36,199 bases of DNA from Flavobacteriales bacterium TMED191 (GTDB taxonomy: Bacteria > Bacteroidota > Bacteroidia > Flavobacteriales > TMED113): NCBI GenBank assembly GCA_002171975.2, contig NHIO02000033.1, forward strand, positions 1 to 36,199, read 5' to 3'. The translations under genes were made by a program, and so were the position numbers. Under the pieces are notes generated by a model. It worked only from the letters and a program-made list of their open reading frames with translations, was not told the origin of the DNA and made no database searches. Positions 26,205-36,199 of this stretch are shown here, one piece after another; the stretch's first letter is position 1; every line of letters begins with the position of its first letter.

Positions 26205-28313
26205 ATGAAAAACTTTACAATTATTCTTATACTATCTTGTTTTATAAATATTCAAGCAAAAGAAAATAATTCATACACAAATACTAACAATGATGCTCAT
26301 AAACGAATGCTAGGGGGAGGATGCTTAGACCCTTCATCTGAAGCCGAATTAAATATTGGAAATGTGAGAGCTAATATTTTAGGTGGTGGTGATATGTGGT
26401 GGAACCTAAGTGAAGCAAGATATGAAATCCCCAAAGATGAGGGAGTTCACTCATTATTTGCAGGATCTTTATGGATTGGTGGTATGGACAATCAAAATAA
26501 TTTAAAAATTGCTGCCATGACATATCGTCAAACCGGAAGTGATTTTTATCCCGGTCCTTTAAATGCCGATACTGAAAGTACAGAATATGGATCAATTACG
26601 TTTGATGACTGTAACAACTACAATCAACATTGGGTAATTTCTAAAAATGAAGTAGAAGCATATGTAACTTATATGGATTGTGTCAATGATGTTAATTGTG
26701 ATGCAAACATTTCTTTCCCTGATTATACTACGCCTGATGTTATTACAAATTGGCCAGCTAGTCATTTTTCCTTTGACGGAACAAGTGAATACTTAGCTCC
26801 ATTCATTGATGTTGATGGAGATGGAGAGTATAACAATTCTGACTATCCTGGATATGATTTAGATGCGGTTGGAAATTGCGCTGAAGAAGATTATTTGTTT
26901 GGCGATCAAAGTATTTGGTGGGTATTTAATGATGCAGGAAATTTTCACGGCGAAACTGGTGGAACACCGATTGGATTAGAAATACAAGCCCAAGCTTTCG
27001 CATATAAAACTAATGACGCATTATCTGATATGACTTTTTATAATTATAAAATAATTAACCGTTCAAATGAAACACTGAATGACACATATTTTGGCCAATG
27101 GGTTGACCCAGATATAGGTAATTATGAAGACGATTATGTCGGATGCGATGTTAATTTAGGACTTGGATATTGTTATAATGGAGATGATGATGATGATGGA
27201 TTACAAGGAAGTGCTGGTTATGGCATAAACCCTCCTGCAATTGGAGTAGACTTTTTCAAAGGACCACTCGCAGATGCAAAGGATGGAATAGATAATGACC
27301 GCGATGGAGAAATTGATGAACTAGGAGAACAAATAATTATGTCAAAATTTGTTTATTATAACAATGCTGCTTGGGATACTGATGGGAACGACTGGAATAA
27401 TGATCCCGCTTTAGACATGGACTATTATAATTATCTGAGAGGAGTATGGACCAATGGTCAACCAATGACATATGGCGGAAATGGAGGAGACACAAATAAC
27501 CCTGAATGTGATTTTATGTTCCCTGGCGACACCGATCCCAATTTTGATACAGATTGGGATGAAACAACTGCAGGCAACATGCCATCTGATAGAAGATTTT
27601 TACAATCTGCAGGGCCTTTTACTTTAGATCCAGGAGCCGTAAATTATATCACGGTTGGAGTTGTATGGGCAAGAGGGGAAAGCGGACCTTTATCATCTGT
27701 AGAAGCAATGAAAGAAGCAGATATAATGGCTCAAGATTTATTTGATAATTGCTTTGATATTAATTACTTTATTTATGGCTGCACATGTGAATTTGCAACA
27801 AATTTTAACTCTAATGCAAATGCTGATGATGGATCCTGTAATTATCCTGATGATCTCTACATTGACTGTGACGGAGATTGTATACTAGGTGACACTGATG
27901 GCGATAGTTACTGTGATGGCATTGACAACTGTCCTGAAGACAGTAATTTTAGTCAATCTGATAGTGATGGAGATGGCGTAGGAAACTCATGTGATAATTG
28001 CCTAACCGTTTATAACCCCGACCAACAAGATAGTGACGGAGATGGTGAAGGAGATGAATGTGACCTTACACCAATATCATTAAATGAAGAAAATATTTTT
28101 ATCAATATTTACCCTAATCCAGCAATTAATTATCTTCAGATTCATTCTAATTCAATAATTGAACAAATTTCAATTTTAGACATTAAGGGAACAATAATAC
28201 TTGACCAATATAATGATAAAGAAATAAATACATCTGATTGGGGAGCTGGTAATTATATTGTAAAAATAAAAACTAAAAATAAAATATTTCAAGAAAATAT
28301 TATTATTCAATAA
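26205..28313 (+). CDS. Secreted T9SS type A protein, paralogue of the 14408-18745 surface protein
   Basis: 702 residues from the ATG at 26205, giving the signal peptide MKNFTIILILSCFINIQA; an in-frame ATG at 26178 would add nine residues, but the paralogue's MKNY start favours 26205. Residues ~35-535 repeat the module of the protein at 14408-18745 (GCLDPSSEAELNIGNVR, GGDMWWNL, LWIGGMDNQNNLKIA, IGLEIQAQAF, YFGQWVDPDIGNYEDDYVGCD, RRFLQSAGPFTLDPGAVNY). Next comes a small Cys motif of the GCT...ATNFNSNANADDGSC kind, then thrombospondin type 3-like calcium-binding repeats (DTDGDSYCDGIDNC, DSDGDGVGNSCDNC, DSDGDGEGDECD). The last ~70 residues are a T9SS type A sorting domain (INIYPNPAINYLQI ... GNYIVKIKTKN). 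It is probably exported by the T9SS and anchored or released at the surface. No PorV or receptor gene is adjacent to this copy. Confidence 0.88.
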   Translation: MKNFTIILILSCFINIQAKENNSYTNTNNDAHKRMLGGGCLDPSSEAELNIGNVRANILGGGDMWWNLSEARYEIPKDEGVHSLFAGSLWIGGMDNQNNLKIAAMTYRQTGSDFYPGPLNADTESTEYGSITFDDCNNYNQHWVISKNEVEAYVTYMDCVNDVNCDANISFPDYTTPDVITNWPASHFSFDGTSEYLAPFIDVDGDGEYNNSDYPGYDLDAVGNCAEEDYLFGDQSIWWVFNDAGNFHGETGGTPIGLEIQAQAFAYKTNDALSDMTFYNYKIINRSNETLNDTYFGQWVDPDIGNYEDDYVGCDVNLGLGYCYNGDDDDDGLQGSAGYGINPPAIGVDFFKGPLADAKDGIDNDRDGEIDELGEQIIMSKFVYYNNAAWDTDGNDWNNDPALDMDYYNYLRGVWTNGQPMTYGGNGGDTNNPECDFMFPGDTDPNFDTDWDETTAGNMPSDRRFLQSAGPFTLDPGAVNYITVGVVWARGESGPLSSVEAMKEADIMAQDLFDNCFDINYFIYGCTCEFATNFNSNANADDGSCNYPDDLYIDCDGDCILGDTDGDSYCDGIDNCPEDSNFSQSDSDGDGVGNSCDNCLTVYNPDQQDSDGDGEGDECDLTPISLNEENIFINIYPNPAINYLQIHSNSIIEQISILDIKGTIILDQYNDKEINTSDWGAGNYIVKIKTKNKIFQENIIIQ

Positions 28314-28326
28314 TAATTAAGACCTG

Positions 28327-28370
28327 TAAATAGAGGGCAAAATAAATAAACTATTAACGCCCTCTATTTA
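28327..28370. terminator. Bidirectional terminator between the T9SS protein and ribF
   Basis: A perfect 12-base inverted repeat TAAATAGAGGGC (28327-28338) / GCCCTCTATTTA (28359-28370) with a 20-base AT-rich loop lies between the convergent genes, 13 bases after one stop and 2 bases before the other. The A/T ends of the stem followed by more A/T allow it to serve both directions. Confidence 0.7.
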
Positions 28371-28372
28371 TA

Positions 28373-29296
28373 TTATAATAAAGTATTAATAGTAGCGATT
28401 TTATCTGCATGAAGCTGTTTTTTTAAATCCTCAACACTTGAAAATCTTATTTCGTTCCTAATTCGCCTTACAAACTCAACAGAAATGTACTGACCATATA
28501 TATCTTTATTAAAATCAAATATATGAACTTCAATAGAAGAAGTTAAATTAGCAAAAGTGGGATTTTTACCAATATTAAGCATGCCTTTAAATTTTTTTTT
28601 GTCATAAATAATATTTACTGCATAAACACCGTCAGATGGAATTATTTTATTTTTATTTTTGACACTTATATTAGCCGTTGGAAAACCAAGGTCTCGTCCT
28701 ATTCCCTTTCCCTTTACTATAACTCCAGATAAACTAAAAGTGTAACCTAAGTAACTATTGGCTAAAATCATATTACCCTTACTAATACTATCCCTTATTT
28801 TAGTAGAACTAATTGATTTATTATTTAAAAGACATGGACCAACAGAATGAATTTCAAAATTGTATAATTCTGACAACTCATTTAAGTTGTCAACAGAACC
28901 TTCTCTATTTCTTCCAAAGTGGTGATTATATCCAATAACCATATATTTTAAGCCAATTTTTTTAATTAAAACATCTCTAATATATTCTAATGATGACATC
29001 CTAGAAAAACTTTTGTTAAAATTTTGAAAAATCAAATGGTCAACTCCATAGGTTTCAAATAATTTAATATTTTCTTCGGCTGTATTAATTAGTTTTAATT
29101 CATTATCTGGATAAAGAAAAATTCTAGGATGCGGTGAAAAAGTTAATAAAACAGTTTCGGCTTTATTTGTTTTACCTAAATTAACTAACTGACTCAATAA
29201 TTGTTTATGACCTAAATGAACACCGTCAAAAGTGCCAGTTGTAATTACTGCACGAGATAGTTTTGGAAATGAATCAACACCATAGTGTATTTTCAT
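28373..29296 (-). CDS. ribF: Bifunctional riboflavin kinase / FAD synthetase
   Basis: 307 residues. The N-terminal nucleotidyltransferase half has TGTFDGVHLGHKQLL (~residues 20-34), FSPHPR and GYNHHFGRNREG with SSTKIRDSISKGN; the C-terminal flavokinase half has GKGIGRDLGFPTANI, DGVYAV, MLNIGKNPTF and EVHIFDFNKDIYG. Together they convert riboflavin to FMN and then FAD. Full-length and intact. It converges on the T9SS protein gene through a hairpin and diverges from atpD. A -7-like TAATTTTG lies at 29334-29327, 31 bases before the ATG, without a matching -33 TTG. Confidence 0.96.
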   Translation of the reverse strand: MKIHYGVDSFPKLSRAVITTGTFDGVHLGHKQLLSQLVNLGKTNKAETVLLTFSPHPRIFLYPDNELKLINTAEENIKLFETYGVDHLIFQNFNKSFSRMSSLEYIRDVLIKKIGLKYMVIGYNHHFGRNREGSVDNLNELSELYNFEIHSVGPCLLNNKSISSTKIRDSISKGNMILANSYLGYTFSLSGVIVKGKGIGRDLGFPTANISVKNKNKIIPSDGVYAVNIIYDKKKFKGMLNIGKNPTFANLTSSIEVHIFDFNKDIYGQYISVEFVRRIRNEIRFSSVEDLKKQLHADKIATINTLL

Positions 29297-29379
29297 GAAA
29301 GATTTAAATTGAATAATTTATATAGTCAAAATTAGTAAAATAAATTACATTTTTACTATAGGTATTTAAATATAAATAG

Positions 29380-30959
<1,580 letters not shown>

Positions 30960-30960
<1 letters not shown>

Positions 30961-31202
30961 TGAATATAGAAATATTAACATTAGAAAAAAAAATCTTGTC
31001 TATAGAAGCTAAATCAGTAATTGTACCGGGAAAAAACGGGAAGTTTGAAATGCTAAATAATCACGCACCTATTATTTCTATATTAGATAAAGGGACAATA
31101 AAAGTAACTGATATAAACAAAAAAGAACAATTTGTTGATATTCTTGGAGGCAGTATTGAAATGTTCAATAATAAAATTACCATTCTTGCGGAAACTGAGT
31201 AA
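30960..31202 (+). CDS. atpC: F1Fo ATP synthase subunit epsilon, short form
   Basis: 80 residues. The beta-sandwich domain is recognisable: MNIEILTLEKKILSIEAKSVIVPGKNGKFEMLNNHAPIISIL, then the short strands ending VDILGGSIEMFNNKITILAE. The C-terminal helical hairpin that regulates ATP hydrolysis in longer epsilon subunits (~130 residues) is absent, as in many Bacteroidota. Its ATG overlaps the last base of the atpD stop (TAATG), so translation is coupled. Its 3' end overlaps the start of the next lipoprotein gene. Confidence 0.93.
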
Positions 31203-31845
31203 TATTTTTTCTTTTTTAATTATCATTCTAACAACAACTATCAGCTGTATAAAAACAGAAAAGTTTAACATTCAAAATGGTGACCTCTTATTTCAAGACC
31301 TAGATTCTAGTCCACTATGTGAAGGCATAGAAAAGGTAACAATTGGCTTTAGTGATATGAAATTTTCTCATATTGGCATTTACACCAATATAAATAATGA
31401 AGATTATGTATTAGAAGCTTTTGATGGTGTTGATACAGTCAAATTAGATGAGTTTCTCAATCGAAGTTTAAACAAAAAAAAACAACCAAAAGTAGTTGTC
31501 GGAAGATTACAAAAAAAATATCAAAACCTAATACCCAACAGCTTAAAACATGGAATGAGTCTCATAAATTTAGAGTATGATGAGGAATTTAAAATTGATA
31601 ATGGAAAATACTATTGTTCAGAACTAATATATGAGATGTTTTTAATTTCTAATAATAACGAAGAATTTTTTGAACTACAACCAATGACATATAAATTCAA
31701 AGGTCAAACATTAGATGTGTGGAAGGATTATTTTGAGAAACTAAATAAAATAATTCCTGAAAATGAACCAGGTATCAATCCTGGTGGGATTTCACTATCC
31801 AAAAAAATTAAAATAATTTATAATTATCAAGACAATACTTATTAA
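31186..31845 (+). CDS. YiiX/NlpC-P60-like cysteine hydrolase, putative lipoprotein
   Basis: No ATG is available; the best start is the TTG at 31186, giving MRKLSNIFSFLIIILTTTISC, a lipoprotein-type signal of proper length (219 residues). Earlier in-frame TTGs extend deeper into atpC and only add a poor leader. The domain has the permuted papain-like YiiX pattern: NGDLLFQDLDSS, FSHIGIYTNINNEDYVLEA with the catalytic His, and later YYCSELIYEMF with the catalytic Cys. Such proteins hydrolyse amide or ester bonds in the cell envelope, possibly of peptidoglycan or lipids; the substrate is unknown. The -3 lipobox residue is Thr rather than Leu, which weakens the lipoprotein call. It overlaps atpC by 17 bases. 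Confidence 0.75.
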   Translation: MRKLSNIFSFLIIILTTTISCIKTEKFNIQNGDLLFQDLDSSPLCEGIEKVTIGFSDMKFSHIGIYTNINNEDYVLEAFDGVDTVKLDEFLNRSLNKKKQPKVVVGRLQKKYQNLIPNSLKHGMSLINLEYDEEFKIDNGKYYCSELIYEMFLISNNNEEFFELQPMTYKFKGQTLDVWKDYFEKLNKIIPENEPGINPGGISLSKKIKIIYNYQDNTY

Positions 31846-31846
31846 A

Positions 31847-32287
31847 TTATTCTCTTTGTTTAGTATCTAAACTTAAAGTAAACGGACCATCATTAATAGA
31901 TTCGACTAGCATATGGGCTCCAAAAATACCTGTTTTAATATTAGTAGTATTTAATTTTTCAGTACACAAAGTAAGAAAATCATTATATAATTTTTTTGCT
32001 AAAGCAGGATTTGCTGCTTTACTAAATGACGGTCTATTTCCTTTCTTCAAACTAGCAAATAAAGTAAATTGACTCACAATTAATAATTCTCCACTTTTCT
32101 CAATTAAAGACATGTTGTTTTTAAAAATCTTCATTTTAGATAATTTATTAATAGACCATTCATAATCTGAAGTTGAATCAGTACTAGAAAATGCAACATA
32201 ACAAATTAAACCCTCATTAATTCGTGTTGAATAATTATTTTCTACACTTAGAGATGCACTTTTAACTCTTTGAATAACCAGTCTCAT
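31847..32287 (-). CDS. dtd: D-aminoacyl-tRNA deacylase
   Basis: 146 residues. Start MRLVIQRVKSASLSV, then the two active-site signatures SQFTLFA (72-78) and NDGPFT (132-137; the usual form is NDGPVT), with GNRPSFSKAA between. The Gly-cisPro pair of the second motif, which excludes L-amino acids, is present. The enzyme removes D-amino acids (and Gly from tRNA-Ala) from mischarged tRNA. It begins 2 bases after the rsgA stop, suggesting one transcript, and converges on the lipoprotein gene with only one base between the stop codons. Confidence 0.95.
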   Translation of the reverse strand: MRLVIQRVKSASLSVENNYSTRINEGLICYVAFSSTDSTSDYEWSINKLSKMKIFKNNMSLIEKSGELLIVSQFTLFASLKKGNRPSFSKAANPALAKKLYNDFLTLCTEKLNTTNIKTGIFGAHMLVESINDGPFTLSLDTKQRE

Positions 32288-32289
32288 AA

Positions 32290-33225
32290 TTATTTATAAT
32301 TATTTTTTCTATAATTAGTATTTTTATCTAACATCGACAAATAACTATCATATCTTGATTGTACTATTTCCTTTTTATTTAATGCATTTAATACTCCACA
32401 GTAAGGTTCATTGACGTGAATACAATTTTTAAATTTACAATGCTGACTATGTAATAACATTTCTGGGAAGTATTTTGACAATTGATTCATATCAATATCA
32501 ATTAGGCCTAAACCTTTAATTCCAGGAGTATCAATAATAAAACCACCAAACGATAAAGGATACATCTCAGCATATGTTGTGGTATGAACCCCCTGTTTAT
32601 GATAATTAGAAATGGTCTTTGTTTTCAAATCCAATTTTGGTTCAATTAAATTTACCAGACTACTTTTACCAACTCCAGAATGACCTGTCAAAACTGTTAC
32701 TTTATTTTTTAGTAGGTTCTTGATTTTCTTTATATTTTTTTTTTGCGGAACTGATGAAGATATAACTTCATATCCTATCTCTTTATAAATTTTTTGATAA
32801 AATTCTAATTTATTATTTGTTGATTTATTAATTAAATCAATTTTATTGAACACTAATTTCGACTCAATCCCATAAGCTGCAGATTGTACTAAGAATCTAT
32901 CAATGAAATTTAATGAAGTTACAGGATTGTCAATAGTAATTATTAATAATGCTAGATCAATATTAGATGCAATTAATTGACTTCTGTGGGAAAGATTAAC
33001 AGATTTTCTTATAATATAATTTTTACGCTTATGTATATGTTCTATAAAACCAATATTGTTTTTTTTATTAAATTGAAAATCTACATAATCACCAACAGCA
33101 ATAGGATTAGTAAAGTCAATTTTTTGCAATCTTGTTTTTCCTTTTATTTTACAATCAAAAATCAAATTTTCATCTGACAAAACCTTACATAATGTTCCTG
33201 TTGTTTTTATCACCAAGCCTTTCAT
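32290..33225 (-). CDS. rsgA: Ribosome biogenesis GTPase RsgA
   Basis: 311 residues from the ATG at 33225 (MKGLVIKTTG), the usual N-terminus of the family's OB-fold; an in-frame ATG seven codons earlier (33246) is possible but adds nothing conserved. The GTPase domain is circularly permuted, with the G4 motif (FNKIDL) before G1 (TGHSGVGKSSL), then DTPGIKG. The C-terminal zinc site reads CKFKNCIHVNEPYCGV, with the expected three Cys and one His. RsgA checks late 30S subunit maturation. It is followed by dtd 2 bases on. Confidence 0.95.
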   Translation of the reverse strand: MKGLVIKTTGTLCKVLSDENLIFDCKIKGKTRLQKIDFTNPIAVGDYVDFQFNKKNNIGFIEHIHKRKNYIIRKSVNLSHRSQLIASNIDLALLIITIDNPVTSLNFIDRFLVQSAAYGIESKLVFNKIDLINKSTNNKLEFYQKIYKEIGYEVISSSVPQKKNIKKIKNLLKNKVTVLTGHSGVGKSSLVNLIEPKLDLKTKTISNYHKQGVHTTTYAEMYPLSFGGFIIDTPGIKGLGLIDIDMNQLSKYFPEMLLHSQHCKFKNCIHVNEPYCGVLNALNKKEIVQSRYDSYLSMLDKNTNYRKNNYK

Positions 33226-33297
33226 TGTAATAAAGTTAAACTTCATTAAGCATAAAAACTACATTAACAAATTAAAATTTATAAATTAGATAATATT

Positions 33298-33984
33298 ATG
33301 AGTATAAAAGTTAATAACATATCAAAAAAAATTGGTCAACAGACAATTATTTCAAAAATTAACTTTGAAGCCAATCCAGGTGATATTGTTGGCATTTTGG
33401 GACCTAATGGAGCTGGAAAATCCACTATTATGAAGACAATAACTGGTTTATATACACAAACATCGGGGGATATATATATATGCGATAAAGAGACTATTTC
33501 GAATCGAATTTTTACGCAATCAAAAATTGGATATTTATCGGAAGAAAATCCTCTATATAAGGACATGTATGTCATTGAGTTTTTAGAATTTATCTGTGAT
33601 ATACACAAAATAAAATATCACAATTGTAATCCTATTATGGAACTCACTGGTTTACAAAAAGTGAAAAATCAAAAAATAAGCACGTTATCTAAAGGCTTTA
33701 AGCAAAGAGTTGGAATTGCTCAAGCATTAATACACAATCCAGATGTAATTGTTTTAGATGAACCAACATCAGGACTTGACCCACAACAATTGATAGAAAT
33801 TCGTAATATTATTAAAAATCTTGGTAGAGATAAAACAATTTTATTATCTACGCATATTATTCAAGAAATTGAAGCAATGTGTAATAGAATTATTATAGTT
33901 AATAAAGGAAAATTGCTAGCTAATAAAAAAATTGAAAAATTCAACAACAATATTATGAATGAATTTTTACAATTAATAAAATAA
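33298..33984 (+). CDS. ABC transporter ATP-binding protein, GldA-like
   Basis: 228 residues. Walker A GPNGAGKS (35-42), a Q-loop region with GYLSEENPLYKDMYVIEFLEF, signature LSKGFKQRVGIAQALIHNPDVIVLDEPTSGLDP, and the H-loop STHIIQEIEAMCNR. The sentence around ENPLYKDMYV and LDPQQLIEIRNIIKNLG closely follows flavobacterial GldA, the ATPase of the GldA-GldF-GldG transporter connected with gliding, but this protein is about 70 residues shorter than the ~300 I recall and ends soon after the H-loop. No GldF or GldG gene is next to it; in Flavobacterium gldA is also separate. Given gldJ at the left end a gliding/T9SS link is plausible, not shown. Confidence 0.8.
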   Translation: MSIKVNNISKKIGQQTIISKINFEANPGDIVGILGPNGAGKSTIMKTITGLYTQTSGDIYICDKETISNRIFTQSKIGYLSEENPLYKDMYVIEFLEFICDIHKIKYHNCNPIMELTGLQKVKNQKISTLSKGFKQRVGIAQALIHNPDVIVLDEPTSGLDPQQLIEIRNIIKNLGRDKTILLSTHIIQEIEAMCNRIIIVNKGKLLANKKIEKFNNNIMNEFLQLIK

Positions 33985-34001
33985 TGAAATTAGTAAAATT
34001 G

Positions 34002-34009
34002 TATATTTG
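34002..34009 (+). promoter_or_regulatory. Possible -7 box for metK
   Basis: TATATTTG, identical to the -7 boxes of the two best promoters in this window, lies 99 bases before the metK ATG. No TTG is found 17-23 bases upstream. It would give a leader of roughly 90 bases, in which I see no recognisable S-adenosylmethionine riboswitch. Confidence 0.35.
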
Positions 34010-34108
34010 ACAACAATGCCTAAACTATATACAAAATAAAATGTGTGCAGTTATATTACATAAAGTAGGTTTTAATTTGCAGTAATAATTTAAATAATAA
34101 ATTAAAAA

Positions 34109-35356
34109 ATGTCATATTTTTTTACATCTGAATCTGTCTCCGAAGGACATCCTGATAAAATTGCTGATCAAATTTCGGATGCTATATTAGACAAGTACTT
34201 ATCTGCCGATCCAAATGCAAAAGTAGCTTGTGAGACATTAGTAACTACAAACAAAGTTATTATAAGTGGTGAAGTAAAATCAAAACTAAATGATGTAAAT
34301 ATTGAACAAATCGCAAGAGAAGTCATTGCTGATATAGGCTACACTAAATCTGAGTATTTATTTGACTTTAAAAGCTGTGAAATTGATATATATATTCATG
34401 AGCAATCACCAGACATTAACCAAGGAGTAGAAGAAAGTCAAGGGCTACACAAAGTACAAGGAGCTGGTGACCAAGGGATTATGTTTGGCTATGCAACTAA
34501 TGAGTCTGAAAACTATATGCCGCTTTCATTAAGCCTTTCTCATATGATACTAGAAGAATTAAGCCTTATTAGAAAAACTGAATCACACATAATTAATTAT
34601 TTGAGACCAGATGCTAAATCACAAGTAACTATAGAATATACTGAAAAAAATGTACCTAAAAGAATAGATAGTATTGTTATATCTACTCAACATGACCCAT
34701 TTGACAAGGAAGCAGAAATGCTAAATACTATTAAAAATGATATGACGCAAATTGTTATTCCTAGGGTAAAAAATCGATTATCGATTAAAACACAAAGTTT
34801 ATTTAATAATGACATTAACATTCATATAAACCCAACTGGAAAATTTGTAATTGGTGGTCCACATGGTGACACAGGATTAACAGGAAGAAAAATTATTGTA
34901 GATACATATGGAGGTAAAGGAGCCCACGGTGGAGGTGCTTTTTCTGGAAAAGACGCATCAAAAGTTGATAGATCCGCTGCTTATGCCACTAGACACATTG
35001 CTAAAAATATGGTAGCAGCGGGATTGGCCGATGAAATTCTAGTACAAATTGCTTACGCAATTGGAGTTGCTAATCCGATTAGTATATATATTAATACTTA
35101 TGGTACTTCAAAAATACACTTATCTGACGCTGAAATTAGTCTCGAAATAAATAAAATATTTAGTCTTACGCCTTCTGAAATCACTAATAGATTTAACTTA
35201 TTAGATCCAATTTATAGACCTACTGCATCATATGGACACATGGGAAGAAAATCTCAAATTATTTCCTCGAAATTAAACAATAAAAAAATTGAACTATTTC
35301 CATGGGAAAAATTAAATTATGTTGAAAAGATAAAATCCCATTTTAACTTAAAATAA
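34109..35356 (+). CDS. metK: S-adenosylmethionine synthetase
   Basis: 415 residues, making S-adenosylmethionine from methionine and ATP. Landmarks: FTSESVSEGHPDKIADQISDAILD at the N-terminus with the ATP-binding His, GAGDQGIMFGYA, TQHDP, the PPi-binding GGPHGDTGLTGRK, DTYGGKGAHGGGAFSGKD and KVDRSAAYATRHIAKN. The length is in the range of the flavobacterial enzymes and nothing is missing. It is alone on its transcript, with a hairpin right after the stop. Confidence 0.97.
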   Translation: MSYFFTSESVSEGHPDKIADQISDAILDKYLSADPNAKVACETLVTTNKVIISGEVKSKLNDVNIEQIAREVIADIGYTKSEYLFDFKSCEIDIYIHEQSPDINQGVEESQGLHKVQGAGDQGIMFGYATNESENYMPLSLSLSHMILEELSLIRKTESHIINYLRPDAKSQVTIEYTEKNVPKRIDSIVISTQHDPFDKEAEMLNTIKNDMTQIVIPRVKNRLSIKTQSLFNNDINIHINPTGKFVIGGPHGDTGLTGRKIIVDTYGGKGAHGGGAFSGKDASKVDRSAAYATRHIAKNMVAAGLADEILVQIAYAIGVANPISIYINTYGTSKIHLSDAEISLEINKIFSLTPSEITNRFNLLDPIYRPTASYGHMGRKSQIISSKLNNKKIELFPWEKLNYVEKIKSHFNLK

Positions 35357-35392
35357 GTATATTTTATTCAAAAAAATATACAATTTATTTTT
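35357..35392. terminator. Hairpin terminator between metK and der
   Basis: A 9-base perfect inverted repeat GTATATTTT (35357-35365) / AAAATATAC (35373-35381) with a 7-base loop starts directly after the metK stop and is followed by a T-rich stretch. The stem is AT-rich and so weak, but position and T-run fit termination of metK; the reverse direction is less clear, as it overlaps the der stop region. Confidence 0.5.
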
Positions 35393-36199
35393 TTCTAAAA
35401 AACAATTGAATTGGAACCCCCGTGAAATGATATTTAGATCTAATACGGTTTTCTAAAAACCTCTTATAACTCTCCTTAACATACTGCGGCAGATTACAGA
35501 AAAATACAAATGTTGGCTTTTTACTTGGTAATTGTGTAATATATTTAATTTTTACATATTTCCCTTTAACTGATGGTGGTGGAGTAGATGAAATAACATC
35601 TAATAAATATCTGTTCAACTCACCTGTTGAAATTCTAAAATTAATTCTCTTGTAGACAGCCATTGCTTCTTCAATAACCTTTAAAATTCGTTGTTTTTCT
35701 GTTACAGAGATAAATAAAATATTAACATCTACAAATGGAGCAATTTTTTCTTTTATTACTTCAGAGTAATCCTTGGTGTTATTTTTGGATTTATCAACCA
35801 AATCCCATTTATTTACTATCAATACTACCCCTTTATTGTTTTTTTGAATTAAGTCAAATATTTTTTGATCTTGGGCTTCAAAACCTCTATTCGCATCAAT
35901 TAATAACAATACAACATCCGAATTTTCAATGGACCTAATAGCCCTTAAAACAGAATAATACTCAATATCTTCGTTAACCTTATTTTTTTTTCGAATACCA
36001 GCAGTATCAACAATATTTAAATCATGTCCAAATTTATTGAATCTTGAGTCAATTGCATCTCTAGTAGTACCAGCAATATTTGTAACAATATTTTGCTCTT
36101 CCCCTAACAGCGCATTTATTAATGATGACTTACCGACATTAGGACGGCCTGAAACAGAAATTCTGGGTAATGTATTATTATCCTCGTCTTCTTCATGAT
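35385..36199 (-). CDS. der: Ribosome-associated GTPase Der (EngA), C-terminal part
   Basis: The frame stays open from the stop at 35385 to the right edge (about 271 codons), so the gene is cut by the window; a start at 35909 would be internal. Visible are an acidic linker (EEDED), the second GTPase domain with [15 protein letters not shown] (G1), AGTTRD (G2), VDTAGIRKK (G3) and NKWDL (G4), and the C-terminal KH-like domain ([29 protein letters not shown]). The first GTPase domain lies beyond the edge. Der has two tandem GTPase domains and acts in 50S subunit assembly. Confidence 0.95.
   Translation of the reverse strand, partial: HEEDEDNNTLPRISVSGRPNVGKSSLINALLGEEQNIVTNIAGTTRDAIDSRFNKFGHDLNIVDTAGIRKKNKVNEDIEYYSVLRAIRSIENSDVVLLLIDANRGFEAQDQKIFDLIQKNNKGVVLIVNKWDLVDKSKNNTKDYSEVIKEKIAPFVDVNILFISVTEKQRILKVIEEAMAVYKRINFRISTGELNRYLLDVISSTPPPSVKGKYVKIKYITQLPSKKPTFVFFCNLPQYVKESYKRFLENRIRSKYHFTGVPIQLFFRKK

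Noticed and set aside
33985..34108. Possible S-adenosylmethionine riboswitch in the metK leader
   Set aside because: The ~120 bases are AT-rich, with no paired stems or conserved core that I can match to a SAM riboswitch class.
35385..35909. Separate 174-codon gene starting at a TTG at 35909
   Set aside because: The same frame continues upstream through the G1-G3 motifs of Der to the window edge, so this start is internal.

Overview
The window looks like chromosomal DNA of a member of the Bacteroidota, most likely a low-GC marine lineage near the Flavobacteriales. Direct signs are a PorP/SprF outer-membrane protein, the gliding/type IX secretion (T9SS) lipoprotein GldJ next to murF, a GldA-type ATPase, two proteins with T9SS C-terminal sorting domains, a PorV-family protein, a SusC/CirA-type TonB-dependent receptor with an N-terminal carboxypeptidase-regulatory-like domain, the Bacteroidota families DUF2795 and DUF3127, and promoters of the TTG-N18/19-TAnnTTTG type. 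The placement is inference; no rRNA is present. The DNA is very AT-rich and tightly packed, no intergenic gap exceeds about 140 bases, and I see no insertion sequence, phage gene or CRISPR array.

Layout. 1-4.05 kb, plus strand: end of a porP/sprF gene, gldJ, a hairpin terminator, murF. 4.05-8.3 kb, minus strand: secA preceded by a DUF2795 gene with its own promoter, a PduO-type cobalamin adenosyltransferase, and tRNA-Leu(UAG). 8.4-10.7 kb, plus strand: flavin reductase-like protein, DUF3127 protein and an AtoE-type fatty acid transporter. Then an orphan OppC/DppC-like permease (minus), ruvC (plus), and greA with a HIT-family gene (minus).

13.3-22.6 kb, minus strand, is the most distinctive part: a TonB-dependent receptor, a 1445-residue secreted protein with a T9SS-type C-terminus, and a PorV-family outer-membrane protein, in that order behind one good promoter. 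A second secreted protein at 26.2-28.3 kb shares the roughly 500-residue N-terminal module of the 1445-residue protein but ends in calcium-binding-type repeats and an ordinary T9SS type A domain. Together with porP/sprF, gldJ and gldA-like genes, the window is rich in T9SS machinery and cargo.

The remainder is mostly housekeeping: a Rieske-like lipoprotein lacking the His ligands, S-adenosylhomocysteinase, a translationally coupled trio (phosphopantetheinyl transferase, PnuC, NadR-like kinase), ribF, atpD-atpC, a NlpC/P60-like lipoprotein, rsgA-dtd, the GldA-like ATPase, metK, and the C-terminal two thirds of der running off the right edge. MetK and AhcY are both methyl-cycle enzymes but lie about 10 kb apart in separate transcription units.
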